In this document: positions 17,499-26,000 of the stretch, piece by piece
How positions within the stretch are numbered: position 1 is the stretch's first letter
Layout of the letters: each line of letters begins with the position of its first letter
Assembly (NCBI GenBank): GCA_946616835.1
Contig: CAMOJK010000017.1
Location: 1-37,378 of the forward strand
From: an uncultured Lachnospiraceae bacterium
GTDB taxonomy: Bacteria > Bacillota > Clostridia > Lachnospirales > Lachnospiraceae
DNA length: 37,378 nucleotides
Direction of reading: 5' to 3'
Translations under genes and position numbers: made by a program
The notes under the pieces: model-generated
The model's database searches: none
What the model saw: the letters and a program-made list of their open reading frames with translations, nothing else
Told to the model about the DNA's origin: nothing

Positions 17499-17921
17499 TC
17501 CGTAATATCCTCCATTTTATCCATAGTAAGAATAGTCGGTAACTGAAGTTCCTCAGTAGAACCATCTAAAATAATCCTTTTAAGACTTTCGCACATCAAT
17601 TCTATGGCGGAAATAATATTTACTTTTGTCCATGCCATCAAACAAGCATTGTATAAAACACCGGAAAGTTCTTTTCGCTCTGACTTATTAAGCCGATCGT
17701 TTGAGCCGAGGTTATAATATGCCACTTGATCAACCATAGCCCGATAAGGTTCAATCAAATGATATGTCCATTGTTGACAGACGGATATTGGGGCCGATCG
17801 CTGTTATCTGATACAAGTCCTCGCTGGGTATAACTATTTTCTCTTCCTGTGTTATTTCCAGTTGTCCGAAGTTGATATGAACTTCTGATGGTTTTGTTAT
17901 TTCCAATATTCGAAACGGCAT
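17495..17921 (-). pseudogene. cas1: cas1 remnant (type II-like), internal deletion plus frame change
   Basis: Two pieces of one Cas1 protein. The N-terminal piece (17751-17921, 56 codons) starts at an ATG with AGGAGG nine bases upstream and reads MPFRILEITKPSEVHINFGQ, then PSEDLYQITAIGPNIRLSTM. This corresponds to the first beta-sandwich of type II Cas1, including the conserved pattern ending in LSTM. It stops at a TGA at 17753-17751. In another frame the sequence continues WTYHLIEPYRAMVDQ..., the conserved C-terminal helix of Cas1 (xxMEPFRPLVD in relatives), and then an AIELMCESL helix and a LxLPTIL tail. About 150-170 central residues, with the catalytic Glu/His/Glu set, are gone. The product cannot be a spacer integrase. 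Confidence 0.82.
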
Positions 17922-17998
17922 AAGAAAAAGACCTCCTGTTTTTTCATAATGATACTACATGGGAAGGGGGCAAGGAAAAGAAAAAGTATATGTTACCG

Positions 17999-18028
17999 TT
18001 AACTGATTTTATATAAATATGTTATAAT
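17999..18028 (+). promoter_or_regulatory. Predicted promoter of the zinc-ribbon membrane protein gene
   Basis: TATAAT at 18023-18028 with TTAACT (17999-18004) as a four-of-six -35 and an 18-base spacer. A start near 18035 gives a leader of about 25 bases containing GGGAGG (18048-18052). The cas1 remnant is transcribed divergently from this 138-base gap. Confidence 0.5.
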
Positions 18029-18059
18029 TTCTCGGAAAATGTTTACGGGAGGAAAAATA

Positions 18060-19259
18060 TTGGATAATGGAGTAGCTCATATGAAGTACGATGCTTCGGG
18101 ACAGGGCGTGACACTTCAATGTCCGGGATGTGCCGCAGCATTGATTTTTGACCCTGTGTCAGGGAAAATGCTCTGTGAGAGCTGTGGGAATCTGTATTCC
18201 ACAGGAGAGCTGGGGTTCGAGAATCGCTTTACCGCAGATGAAGAAGACACGATGGATTGTAATGTCTACAAATGTCGTTCCTGTGGTGCCGAGCTTAATG
18301 TGAGTGATAATACCTGTTCTACATTCTGTGCTTACTGCGGACAGCCGACGGTAGTGTTTGACAGAGTGGCCACCATGAAGAAACCGCAGTTTATCATTCC
18401 GTTTACCGTTACAAAGCAGCAGGCTGTGAATCTGCTCAGAGCCAAAGTAAATGCGGGCAAATGTGTACCTAAGGAAGTGAAGGAATTTTCCATAGACAGG
18501 GTAGCAGGGATCTATGTCCCTTTCTGGCTTTTCGATATGGATTATTCTGACAGACAGCTGCTATCCGGTGAGGTTGGAAGAGGCAAGTATGCTCATAAGT
18601 ATTACTACTACAGAGAAGGCTCTACTCATTTCAGGAATATGACACTTGATGCATCAAGACAGCTGAATGATGAGTCTTCAAAGCGTTTAGAGCCTTATAT
18701 GACAGGAGCTCTGCTTCCCTTTAAAGCGGATTATCTCTCAGGTTTTTATTCCGACAGGTACGACGTTGAGAATTATGAGCTGCAGAGGGCTGCGGTAAGA
18801 AGAGCAGGAGAGCTGTTTAACAAAGAGGTTGAAGCGGATGTGGAGAAGAGCGGAAATGTGCATAGTATAGTGCGTCTTAAAGGTGATCCGAAGGCAAATA
18901 TAAACGATATTAAATACGCACTATTGCCGGCGTGGTTTCTAACCTTCAGATATAAGGATGTTCCTTATACGATGCTTGTTAACGGACAGACCGGTAAAGT
19001 CGTAGGTGGTCTTCCCTATGATAAGACCTCGCAGGCAATAAAGTTTTCTCTGATATTTGCACTCGTAACTCCGTTGGCTTCGATCATATATTACTTTATA
19101 TTTAGTTATTTTGGATTTGATGAAGTCAGGCCTGCCTTTTTGGTACTTGTCTTAACTGCTGTCCTTTGGTGTAAGGCTTTCAAGAACATGAGGGATATTA
19201 AGACCAGTAATAAACTGTCAAGTGCAAAAGAAATCGCAAGTTATTCGAAGAACAGATAG
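18060..19259 (+). CDS. TFIIB-type zinc-ribbon membrane protein of unknown function
   Basis: A 399-residue protein. The TTG at 18060 is chosen because GGGAGG lies seven bases upstream; the ATG at 18039 lies before that site and the ATG at 18081 lacks one. Two zinc ribbons sit at the N-terminus: C21/C24 with C39/C42 and C71/C74 with C89/C92. A long mixed domain (about 110-320) follows with conserved-looking blocks such as QFIIPFTVTKQQA and GIYVPFWLFDMDY. Two hydrophobic segments lie near 330-352 and 358-373. Such proteins are often misnamed helicases because of the zinc ribbon; no helicase motif is present. Ligand and role are unknown. The next small membrane gene follows after 12 bases and is probably co-expressed. 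Confidence 0.75.
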   Translation: MDNGVAHMKYDASGQGVTLQCPGCAAALIFDPVSGKMLCESCGNLYSTGELGFENRFTADEEDTMDCNVYKCRSCGAELNVSDNTCSTFCAYCGQPTVVFDRVATMKKPQFIIPFTVTKQQAVNLLRAKVNAGKCVPKEVKEFSIDRVAGIYVPFWLFDMDYSDRQLLSGEVGRGKYAHKYYYYREGSTHFRNMTLDASRQLNDESSKRLEPYMTGALLPFKADYLSGFYSDRYDVENYELQRAAVRRAGELFNKEVEADVEKSGNVHSIVRLKGDPKANINDIKYALLPAWFLTFRYKDVPYTMLVNGQTGKVVGGLPYDKTSQAIKFSLIFALVTPLASIIYYFIFSYFGFDEVRPAFLVLVLTAVLWCKAFKNMRDIKTSNKLSSAKEIASYSKNR

Positions 19260-19271
19260 GAGAAAGAGGAT

Positions 19272-19460
19272 ATGATAGCTATCGCAATAATACTTGGAAT
19301 AAGCACCGGCATCACTGTTGCACTGTATTTTGTGTCCAGCGCACTTAAAGAATCAAATGATCTTGGAAATACAGAGGCGAAGTATCATGACTTTGCGGAT
19401 TCAGTTGTAAGGTTTGATGTCAGAAAAGACAAGGTCAACAGGAATCTGTATCGATTTTAA
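19272..19460 (+). CDS. 62-residue single-span membrane protein
   Basis: A small protein with one N-terminal transmembrane helix (about 2-24, IAIAIILGISTGITVALYFV) and a charged cytoplasmic tail rich in Asp, Lys and Arg. AGGAG at 19258-19262 lies nine bases before the ATG and overlaps the stop codon of the zinc-ribbon gene, typical of a real coupled small gene. It may be a partner or stabiliser of the upstream membrane protein; no family is recognised. Confidence 0.6.
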   Translation: MIAIAIILGISTGITVALYFVSSALKESNDLGNTEAKYHDFADSVVRFDVRKDKVNRNLYRF

Positions 19461-19486
19461 ACGCTTGTATCGGTAGGGGGTGTTAT

Positions 19487-19945
19487 ATGGAAAACTATAT
19501 GCAGGAAGCAATAAAAGAAGCATATGACGGGATAAATGCCGGTGACGGAGGACCCTTTGGTTGCGTGATAGTTAAGGATGGAAAGATAATCGGCCGGGGC
19601 CATAACAGGGTGCTTTTGAAAAAAGATCCCACCTGCCACGGTGAGGTGGAGGCTATAAGGGATGCTTGTAAAAAGGCGGGCACCCATGATCTCAGCGGAA
19701 GTATACTCTACACCACAGCCGAGCCCTGTCCCATGTGCCTAGGTGCTTCGCTTTGGGCGAACATAAGTGAGGTGCGCTATGGCTGCAACCGAAAAGACAC
19801 TGACGGGATAGGCTTCAGGGACGACAGGTTCTATGATTACATTGCGGGCAAGACCGAGATCATGCCCGTAGTGGAGGAAGACCGGGAAGAGTGCCTGAAG
19901 CTTTTTAAAGACTATAATGAAAGTGAAAAGAAAAAGATCTATTGA
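19487..19945 (+). CDS. Guanine-deaminase-like CDA-fold nucleoside/base deaminase
   Basis: A 152-residue zinc deaminase of the cytidine deaminase superfamily. The zinc motifs are H51-G-E53 (CHGEVEAI; HAE in most relatives) and P80-C81-P-M-C84 (AEPCPMCLGA). GGPFGCVIVKDG near the N-terminus and the C-terminal block DGIGFRDDRFYDYI are closer to bacterial guanine deaminase (GuaD) than to TadA. The length and tail ending in KKKIY also fit GuaD. It would hydrolyse guanine to xanthine or a similar purine. It is distinct from the tadA gene at 32792. AGGGGG serves as ribosome binding site. Confidence 0.8.
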   Translation: MENYMQEAIKEAYDGINAGDGGPFGCVIVKDGKIIGRGHNRVLLKKDPTCHGEVEAIRDACKKAGTHDLSGSILYTTAEPCPMCLGASLWANISEVRYGCNRKDTDGIGFRDDRFYDYIAGKTEIMPVVEEDREECLKLFKDYNESEKKKIY

Positions 19946-19970
19946 GTATATAGGTCTCAGGAGGAATAAA

Positions 19971-21131
19971 ATGAAATTCGCAGACAGACTTGACCGTTTC
20001 GGGGAGGAGATATTCGCTTCCCTTAATAACAAGAAACTTGAGCTGGAAGCACAGGGAAGAAAGATATACAACATGAGCGTGGGCACTCCGGATTTTAAGA
20101 CACCGGAGCATATAAGGAAGGCGCTGGAAGAAGCGGCAGCAGATCCAAATAACTGGAAGTATGCACTTCGAGATATACCTGAGCTTCTGAATGCAGTGTG
20201 TGCATATTATAAAAAAAGATACGGTGTCACCATAGGACCGGAGCAGGTCATGAGCTGCTACGGTACACAGGAGGGAGTGGGGCATCTGGCACTTGCTCTT
20301 TGCAATAAAGGGGATGTGGTTCTTCTGCCGGATCCCTGCTATCCTGTATTTCAGGCAGGGAGTTTCTTAGCAGAGGCAGAGCCATGGTATTATCCTCTTT
20401 CAAAGGAGCATGATTTCCTGCCTTATCTTGAGGATATACCAGAGGATGTGGCACGCAGGGCCAAGTACATGATAGTGAGTCTCCCGGCTAATCCGGTGGG
20501 CTCCATTGCGAGAGAAGGAATATATGATGAGATTGTCGCATGGGCTAAAAAATATGATGTGCTCATAGTCCATGACAATGCATACAGCGACATCATATTT
20601 GACGGGATAAAGGGCGGAAGCTTTCTTGCTGCCGAAGGTGCAATGGATGTGGGAGTTGAGTTTTTCAGTCTGTCCAAATCCTTTAATGTGACCGGTGCCC
20701 GCATAAGCTTCCTGATAGGAAGGAAAGATGTGGTTGATGCAGTTAAGCTTTTGAGGAGCCAGATTGATTTCGGAATGTTCCTGCCTATACAGAAGGCAGC
20801 CATAGCTGCACTTGAAGGTCCCACCGAAATGGTGGTGGAACAGTGTGATGACTATCAGGCGCGCCGTGATGCTCTTTGCGGAGGCGCAAGGGCAATAGGA
20901 TGGAATATACCGGATACGAAGGGGAGCATGTTTGTGTGGGCTCCCATCCCCGAGACATATACTTCAAGTATGGAGTTCTGCATGGACCTGCTGAACAAGT
21001 CAGGTGTACTCTGCACCCCCGGGGCAAGCTTCGGACCTCATGGTGAGGGATATGTCAGGTTTGCGCTTGTGCTCCCGCCGGAAGAGATTGCAGAGGCTCT
21101 TAAGGCCGTGAAGGAAAGTGGTATAATATAA
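19971..21131 (+). CDS. Class I/II PLP aminotransferase (LL-diaminopimelate aminotransferase-like)
   Basis: A 386-residue fold-type I aminotransferase. The ATG at 19971 with AGGAGG eight bases upstream is preferred over an in-frame ATG at 19917 that lies inside the deaminase gene and adds a basic stretch. Family signatures: MSVGTPDFKTPEHI, YGTQEGVGHLALAL, LLPDPCYPVF, SLPANPVGS and HDNAYSDIIFDG, with the PLP lysine in FFSLSKSFNVTGARI. The pattern is that of the DapL/aspartate-aminotransferase-like branch common in clostridia; true DapL activity cannot be asserted. It starts 25 bases after the deaminase gene and is probably in the same operon. Confidence 0.85.
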   Translation: MKFADRLDRFGEEIFASLNNKKLELEAQGRKIYNMSVGTPDFKTPEHIRKALEEAAADPNNWKYALRDIPELLNAVCAYYKKRYGVTIGPEQVMSCYGTQEGVGHLALALCNKGDVVLLPDPCYPVFQAGSFLAEAEPWYYPLSKEHDFLPYLEDIPEDVARRAKYMIVSLPANPVGSIAREGIYDEIVAWAKKYDVLIVHDNAYSDIIFDGIKGGSFLAAEGAMDVGVEFFSLSKSFNVTGARISFLIGRKDVVDAVKLLRSQIDFGMFLPIQKAAIAALEGPTEMVVEQCDDYQARRDALCGGARAIGWNIPDTKGSMFVWAPIPETYTSSMEFCMDLLNKSGVLCTPGASFGPHGEGYVRFALVLPPEEIAEALKAVKESGII

Positions 21132-21163
21132 ATACAGGGGTGCGGTAAAAGCAGAGGGGGGAT

Positions 21164-21628
21164 ATGGTAGTAGAAATTATCGAGATAAAAGATGACGAAA
21201 AGAAAAAAGAGATAAGCCGTACAATACTTGAGTCACTTACAGAGTGGTTTGAGGTTACGGAATCAAGGGAGGGCTATATTTCGGACAGCCCCGGAAAAAT
21301 ATTTTTTGCAGCATATGACGGTGAAAAGCTTGTCGGGTTTTTATATCTTAAAGAAACCGGGAAAGATACCATGGAGCTTGCGGTAATGGGCGTGCTTAAG
21401 GAATTCCACAGTCAGGGGGTGGGGCGTAAGCTTTTTGAAAGTGCCAAGAAAGCTGTAGCGGATGCCGGATACAGCTTTATCCAGGTAAAGACCGTGAAGA
21501 TGGGAATGTATGAGGATTATGACCGTACGAACCGTGCATATATAGCATGGGGCTTTAAGGAGTTTGAAGTATTCCCGGAATACTGGGATGAGGCAAATCC
21601 TTGCCAGATATATGTGATGGCATTATGA
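21164..21628 (+). CDS. GNAT family N-acetyltransferase
   Basis: A 154-residue acetyl-CoA-dependent acetyltransferase. The core beta strand and pyrophosphate loop read LAVMGVLKEFHSQGVGRKLFE, matching motif A (Q/R-x-x-G-x-G/A). The C-terminal AYIAWGFKEFEVFPEYWD resembles clostridial GNATs annotated as small-molecule or protein acetylases. The substrate is unknown. Preceded by AGAGGGGG and placed 32 bases after the aminotransferase gene, so probably co-transcribed. Confidence 0.83.
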   Translation: MVVEIIEIKDDEKKKEISRTILESLTEWFEVTESREGYISDSPGKIFFAAYDGEKLVGFLYLKETGKDTMELAVMGVLKEFHSQGVGRKLFESAKKAVADAGYSFIQVKTVKMGMYEDYDRTNRAYIAWGFKEFEVFPEYWDEANPCQIYVMAL

Positions 21629-21680
21629 TGAATACTGTCTGTTGAGACTGTTTTGAATGGGGTAGGGAAAGGAAGGTGCC

Positions 21681-22571
21681 ATGGCAATCTCAAATGAAGA
21701 CTTAAAAAAACTTCTGGCAAAAGAGGTAAACAAATACGAGGGGGTATATGTTCCGCTCAAGGCAAGTCTGTTAGAACGTGCCATTATCAGGTCTGCTAAA
21801 ACTGCTGATCTGCATCCTAATCCTGATGATGAATTCAGTTTTCCCAATATAGGCCCGAATTATTCGATCATTGCAAATTATGAGAGTAAATTCAGAACAA
21901 CAGGCAAGGTAAAAGATACCCCTTGGGATGAGTCTATCATGGTGCAGAAGATCCACCCCAGTGGATATATGATACTGAATGGCCACCACAGGTGGGTAGG
22001 TGCCATGCGGGCAAACATTAAAAGGGTGCCCATAACCATCATTAATCTCACACAGGAAACCGATGTCAAAAAAATGCTCATGGCTTCAAATCATAATAAG
22101 AGGGTTACCATAGACTTGGATGAGATTGTATTCTGTGACCCTAATGAAGTGCCGGCAGAAAAGCCTTTGGGATTTCCGGTAAACAGGATATACAAAGAAA
22201 GGATCAGACTGGGGATTCCCTCGCTCTTACATATTCTGAGCAAAAACGGTTATGACATATGGGTCTACACTGCAAAGCTTTATTCGTATGATTATATCAG
22301 CAGTTATTTTAAAAAATATTCCGTCAAACTGGATGGCATAATTACCGGGACGGACAGGAAAACGAAGGAACATGAGGCTACAAGGCAGAGGCTCAAGGAA
22401 CTCATGGAAAACAAGTATGAAGAGACCCTTCATATTGAGAAGGACTTTGTGGTCCGCTCCTTCAGGGATAAAAAGGATTTTCAGGATATAGAGATAAAAG
22501 AGGATGAGAACGGCTGGTCCTATGCTGTTATAAACATCATAAAGGGGTTATATCCGGATGCAGAAAAGTAA
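21681..22571 (+). CDS. ParB/Srx-like domain fused to HAD-like domain
   Basis: A 296-residue soluble protein. The N-terminal half carries a ParB/sulfiredoxin-like signature, MILNGHHRWVGAMRANIKRVPI, with NGHHRW at 100-105. ParB-family domains of this type bind nucleotides or act as nucleases or phosphotransferases. From about 140 a HAD-like domain begins with VTIDLDEIVF (D145, D147), followed by YDIWVYTAKLYSYDYIS, the motif II region. The late acidic motif reads HIEKD (about 251-255), whereas the downstream paralogue has HIDDE, so this HAD site may be weaker. The gene ends 14 bases inside the next gene, so the pair is translationally coupled. The function is unknown. Confidence 0.72.
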   Translation: MAISNEDLKKLLAKEVNKYEGVYVPLKASLLERAIIRSAKTADLHPNPDDEFSFPNIGPNYSIIANYESKFRTTGKVKDTPWDESIMVQKIHPSGYMILNGHHRWVGAMRANIKRVPITIINLTQETDVKKMLMASNHNKRVTIDLDEIVFCDPNEVPAEKPLGFPVNRIYKERIRLGIPSLLHILSKNGYDIWVYTAKLYSYDYISSYFKKYSVKLDGIITGTDRKTKEHEATRQRLKELMENKYEETLHIEKDFVVRSFRDKKDFQDIEIKEDENGWSYAVINIIKGLYPDAEK

Positions 22572-23055
22572 CAATAAGATGCGTGTTTCTTTCGATCTTG
22601 ATGAGGTGCTTTTTGTATCGCCTCGTACACATAAGACCGAACCGGAACTGCATTTTCCTCTTAATAAGATATATAAGGAACGGTTGCGTCTGGGCACACC
22701 GGAACTGATAAATACGCTGCAAAAGATGGGATATGAAGTGTGGGTCTATACTTCATCTTTCAGGTCAGAACAATACATAACCGGGCTCTTTGCATGCTAT
22801 CATGTAAAGTTTGACGGCATAGTAAACGGTAATCGACACTTAAAAGAAGTTCAGCGTGACAATAAAGAGACGCTTCCGCAAAAACTTCCCAGCAGATACC
22901 GCATTTCGCTTCACATTGATGATGAGGCAATCGTATGTACCCTTGGCCGCCAGTTTGGATATAATGTGTATCAGTTAGAGGCACAGGATGACGAATGGAA
23001 AGAAAAGATCATTCATCAGGCGGAGATCATCAGGAAGAGAGAGTTTGGGGAATGA
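22558..23055 (+). CDS. HAD-like phosphatase-fold protein, paralogue of the upstream C-terminal domain
   Basis: A 165-residue protein, clearly related to the C-terminal half of the preceding gene: FDLDEVLF versus IDLDEIVF, FPLNKIYKERLRLGTPELI versus FPVNRIYKERIRLGIPSLL, GYEVWVYTSS versus GYDIWVYTAK. The HAD nucleophile and acid are D13 and D15, and the late acidic pair D121-D122 (HIDDE) is intact. The two genes look like a domain duplication in which one copy was fused to, or lost, the ParB-like part. It overlaps the upstream gene by 14 bases and precedes the EAL gene by 12, so the three form a compact unit. Substrate unknown. Confidence 0.75.
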   Translation: MQKSNNKMRVSFDLDEVLFVSPRTHKTEPELHFPLNKIYKERLRLGTPELINTLQKMGYEVWVYTSSFRSEQYITGLFACYHVKFDGIVNGNRHLKEVQRDNKETLPQKLPSRYRISLHIDDEAIVCTLGRQFGYNVYQLEAQDDEWKEKIIHQAEIIRKREFGE

Positions 23056-23067
23056 AAATGTAAGCTT

Positions 23068-26000
23068 ATGGCAGTAAGAAAAAGGATTGCACTGCTGCTT
23101 GGGCAGGCAGAAGAATTCTATCAGTGCCGTTTTATTGACGGATTTCTGAAGCAGGCATTTGAAGCTGATCTGGATGTCTGCATTTTTTCCATGTATTTAA
23201 AGTATCAGGATACGGAGGCTAGGGAAAAAGGGGATAAAAGAATTTATTCCCTGGTTAATTTTGACCTTTTTGACGCTGTGGTTGTACTGCCTGACACTAT
23301 ACAGACACCGGGGATGGCCGGGGAGATCGAGGACAGGATTAAGGCTGAATTTAACGGACCGGTACTCTATGTGGATCTGGAGAGCAAGACGTTTCCATAT
23401 TTATGTACAGACAGTTATACCCCGGTAAAACAGCTGATAGAGCATCTCGTGAAGGTGCATGGTTACCGGGATATTGCATTCCTGACCGGCAAGAAATGGC
23501 ATGAGCACTCAAAGATAAGGCTTCAGGCATATAAGGATGTAATGAGTGAAGCCGGTCTTCCGGTAAGAGATGACAGGATTTTTTACGGTGATTACTGGTA
23601 TACCGGCGGGAAAAAGTGTGCCGGACAGCTTCTAAAGAAAAGAGAAGACCTGCCGGAAGCGGTTGCCTGTGCCAATGACTTTATGGCTATCGGGCTGTGT
23701 GAAGAGCTGGTGGCGGCCGGTTTAAAGATTCCCGAGGATATAGCTGTTATAGGCTTTGATACATCTGATGAGGGTCAGAGAAGTCCAAAACCCCTGACCA
23801 GTGCATATATTCCCGCAAGAGCAACAGGCTCAAGAGCTGCCAGAAGCATAGTGAGGCTGATGAATGGTGAGTCTGTAGATGAATCCAGGGACGAGACGGA
23901 GCTTTTCATAGGTACAAGCTGTGGATGCCAGGATGATGGCCATATTTATAACAGCCTGAGAAGGGCGTCCTGGACCACGGTTCTTTCTGAAGAAGGTTTC
24001 TATTCGCTCCATAATCATTTTGTTGAAGACATGATCGCACAAAAGGATTTAAGGGGCTTCGTGGATACAGTGTATTCACATGTATATCAGTTAAAAGATA
24101 TTGACAGTTTTCACTTGTGTATTCCGAAGGACTGGGCTGATCCGTCGCTGTCAGATGATGATACGATGACGGTTTCTTCATATCCTGCTCAGATGATCCG
24201 GGTACTTGCGTCATACAGGGGAGGCGGACGCATAGACCGTGTAGGGCAGACAGAAAGTTTTTCTTCTCTTTCACTTTTACCTGAGCTTTATGAGGAGCAT
24301 GAGGCTCCGTGTTCATATACATTCACGCCTCTTTATTTCGGAGCAAGGAATTTTGGATATGCTGTAATCAGCTATGGGAATCTTACACGAAGCTATGATG
24401 AGATCTACCGCCTGTGGATACTTTCATTCTGCAGTGGTCTGGAGAGCATGCGCCGGACACTTCTTATGAAGGCGATCCGCAGATCCGGAGTGCTGGCAAA
24501 ATTCCCGGCAGGATTTGCAGGTGAAAAGGAGCTCTCCGGGGAAGACGAAGAAGCAATAGAGTGCGTAAACAGGATACTTGATGATAACCTTTTTACTTAC
24601 CATTTCCAGCCTATCGTAAGCACTGCTGATGGAAGCATATATGCATTCGAAGCTTTGATGCGTGCCAGGACGGAAAGAAAGATCTCACCCCTTGATATCA
24701 TAAAATATGCCGATATGCTCCGCAGACTACATGATGTGGAGAAGGCTACTTTTATAAATGTACTTGAACATCTGCGGGAAAAGGAAGAGGATTTCGGAAA
24801 TCGTCGTGTTTTTATTAACAGCATTCCGGGAACAAAACTCTCCGCTGAGGATGAAAAACGCATAGAGAAACTGTTGGTCGAATGTGGCGGACAGGCAGTG
24901 GTGGAGCTTACGGAACAGGCTGAGCTTGATGACGAGGCGCTTTCTGCCATGAAATCCCGTTACTCAGATATGGGTATAGGAACTGCTGTTGATGATTACG
25001 GAACCGGATATTCTAATGTTTCCAATCTGCTCCGGTATATGCCGGATTATGTTAAGGTAGACCGATCCCTTTTATCGGGAATACAGGACAGCCCTTCCAA
25101 ACAGCATTTTGTAAGGGAGATAGTGAGCTTTTCACATGATAATGGTATAAAGGTGCTGGCTGAAGGCGTGGAAACCGCAGATGAACTCCGTACTGTCATA
25201 GGTTTAGGCTGTGACCTTATACAGGGGTTTTATACCGGAAGACCGTCGCCGGAGATACTGCAGCACATTGAGCAGGAGATTGCAGAGGAAATATGCAGAT
25301 ATCAGAAAGAACACCAGGAAGGTGCAAACCGCAGAGGATATATGACAGGGAGAGTAAGCAGGCTATCTGCCGGATCTCTGGTGCGCGAGGGATATCAGAA
25401 GATCGTATCTGTCGGTGAAGAAGTTTCTTTCAGGGATTATGTGCTCAGCGGAACTCCGGGACAGAAGACAGAGCTGACGATAGAAATACAGGAGGGCTAT
25501 GACGGGCAGATCACCCTTGAGAATGTAAGTCTCGTCAGTCCGAAATTAGGACCGTGCATAGATATTGCTCCCGGTGCAAAGCTTACGCTGCTGCTCCACG
25601 GGGAAAATACATTTATCGGCGGAGGCATCATGGTGCCGGAAGGTGCACAGCTTACGGTATTGGGTGACGGTGATCTGACAATACAGGCAAAACGCAGGGA
25701 GTACGCCGCTATAGGATTTGCAGGCGGAAGTGCCGGCTGCATGGAGTTTTACCAGGATGGTACCATACTGCTGGAGACCGGCGGAACAAAGGGCGTTGGA
25801 ATAGGCGGCACTGAGGGGGCGGATATTCATATTTACCGGGGAAAATACATAATACACCAGAACAGTGATACCGGAACCGGGATAGGCTGTGTAGAAGGTG
25901 ATATAAAGCTCGATGTAAACAGCTGTGATATTGACATGACTTTCCTCGGGGGAACCGGAGTCGGCATAGGCTCGATCAATGGAAATGCTGATATGGGAAT

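Noticed and set aside
16374-18038. Search for CRISPR repeats around the cas1/cas2 remnant
   Set aside because: No direct repeats of 24-40 bases with regular spacing were found on either side; only single A+T-rich and G-rich stretches occur.
19917-19970. Upstream ATG for the aminotransferase gene
   Set aside because: It lies inside the deaminase gene, adds a basic unrelated stretch and lacks a ribosome binding site, while the ATG at 19971 has AGGAGG.
21648-21664. TGTTTTGAATGG resembling part of a type II-A CRISPR repeat
   Set aside because: It is a single short match in an intergenic gap between a GNAT and a ParB-like gene, with no second copy nearby.
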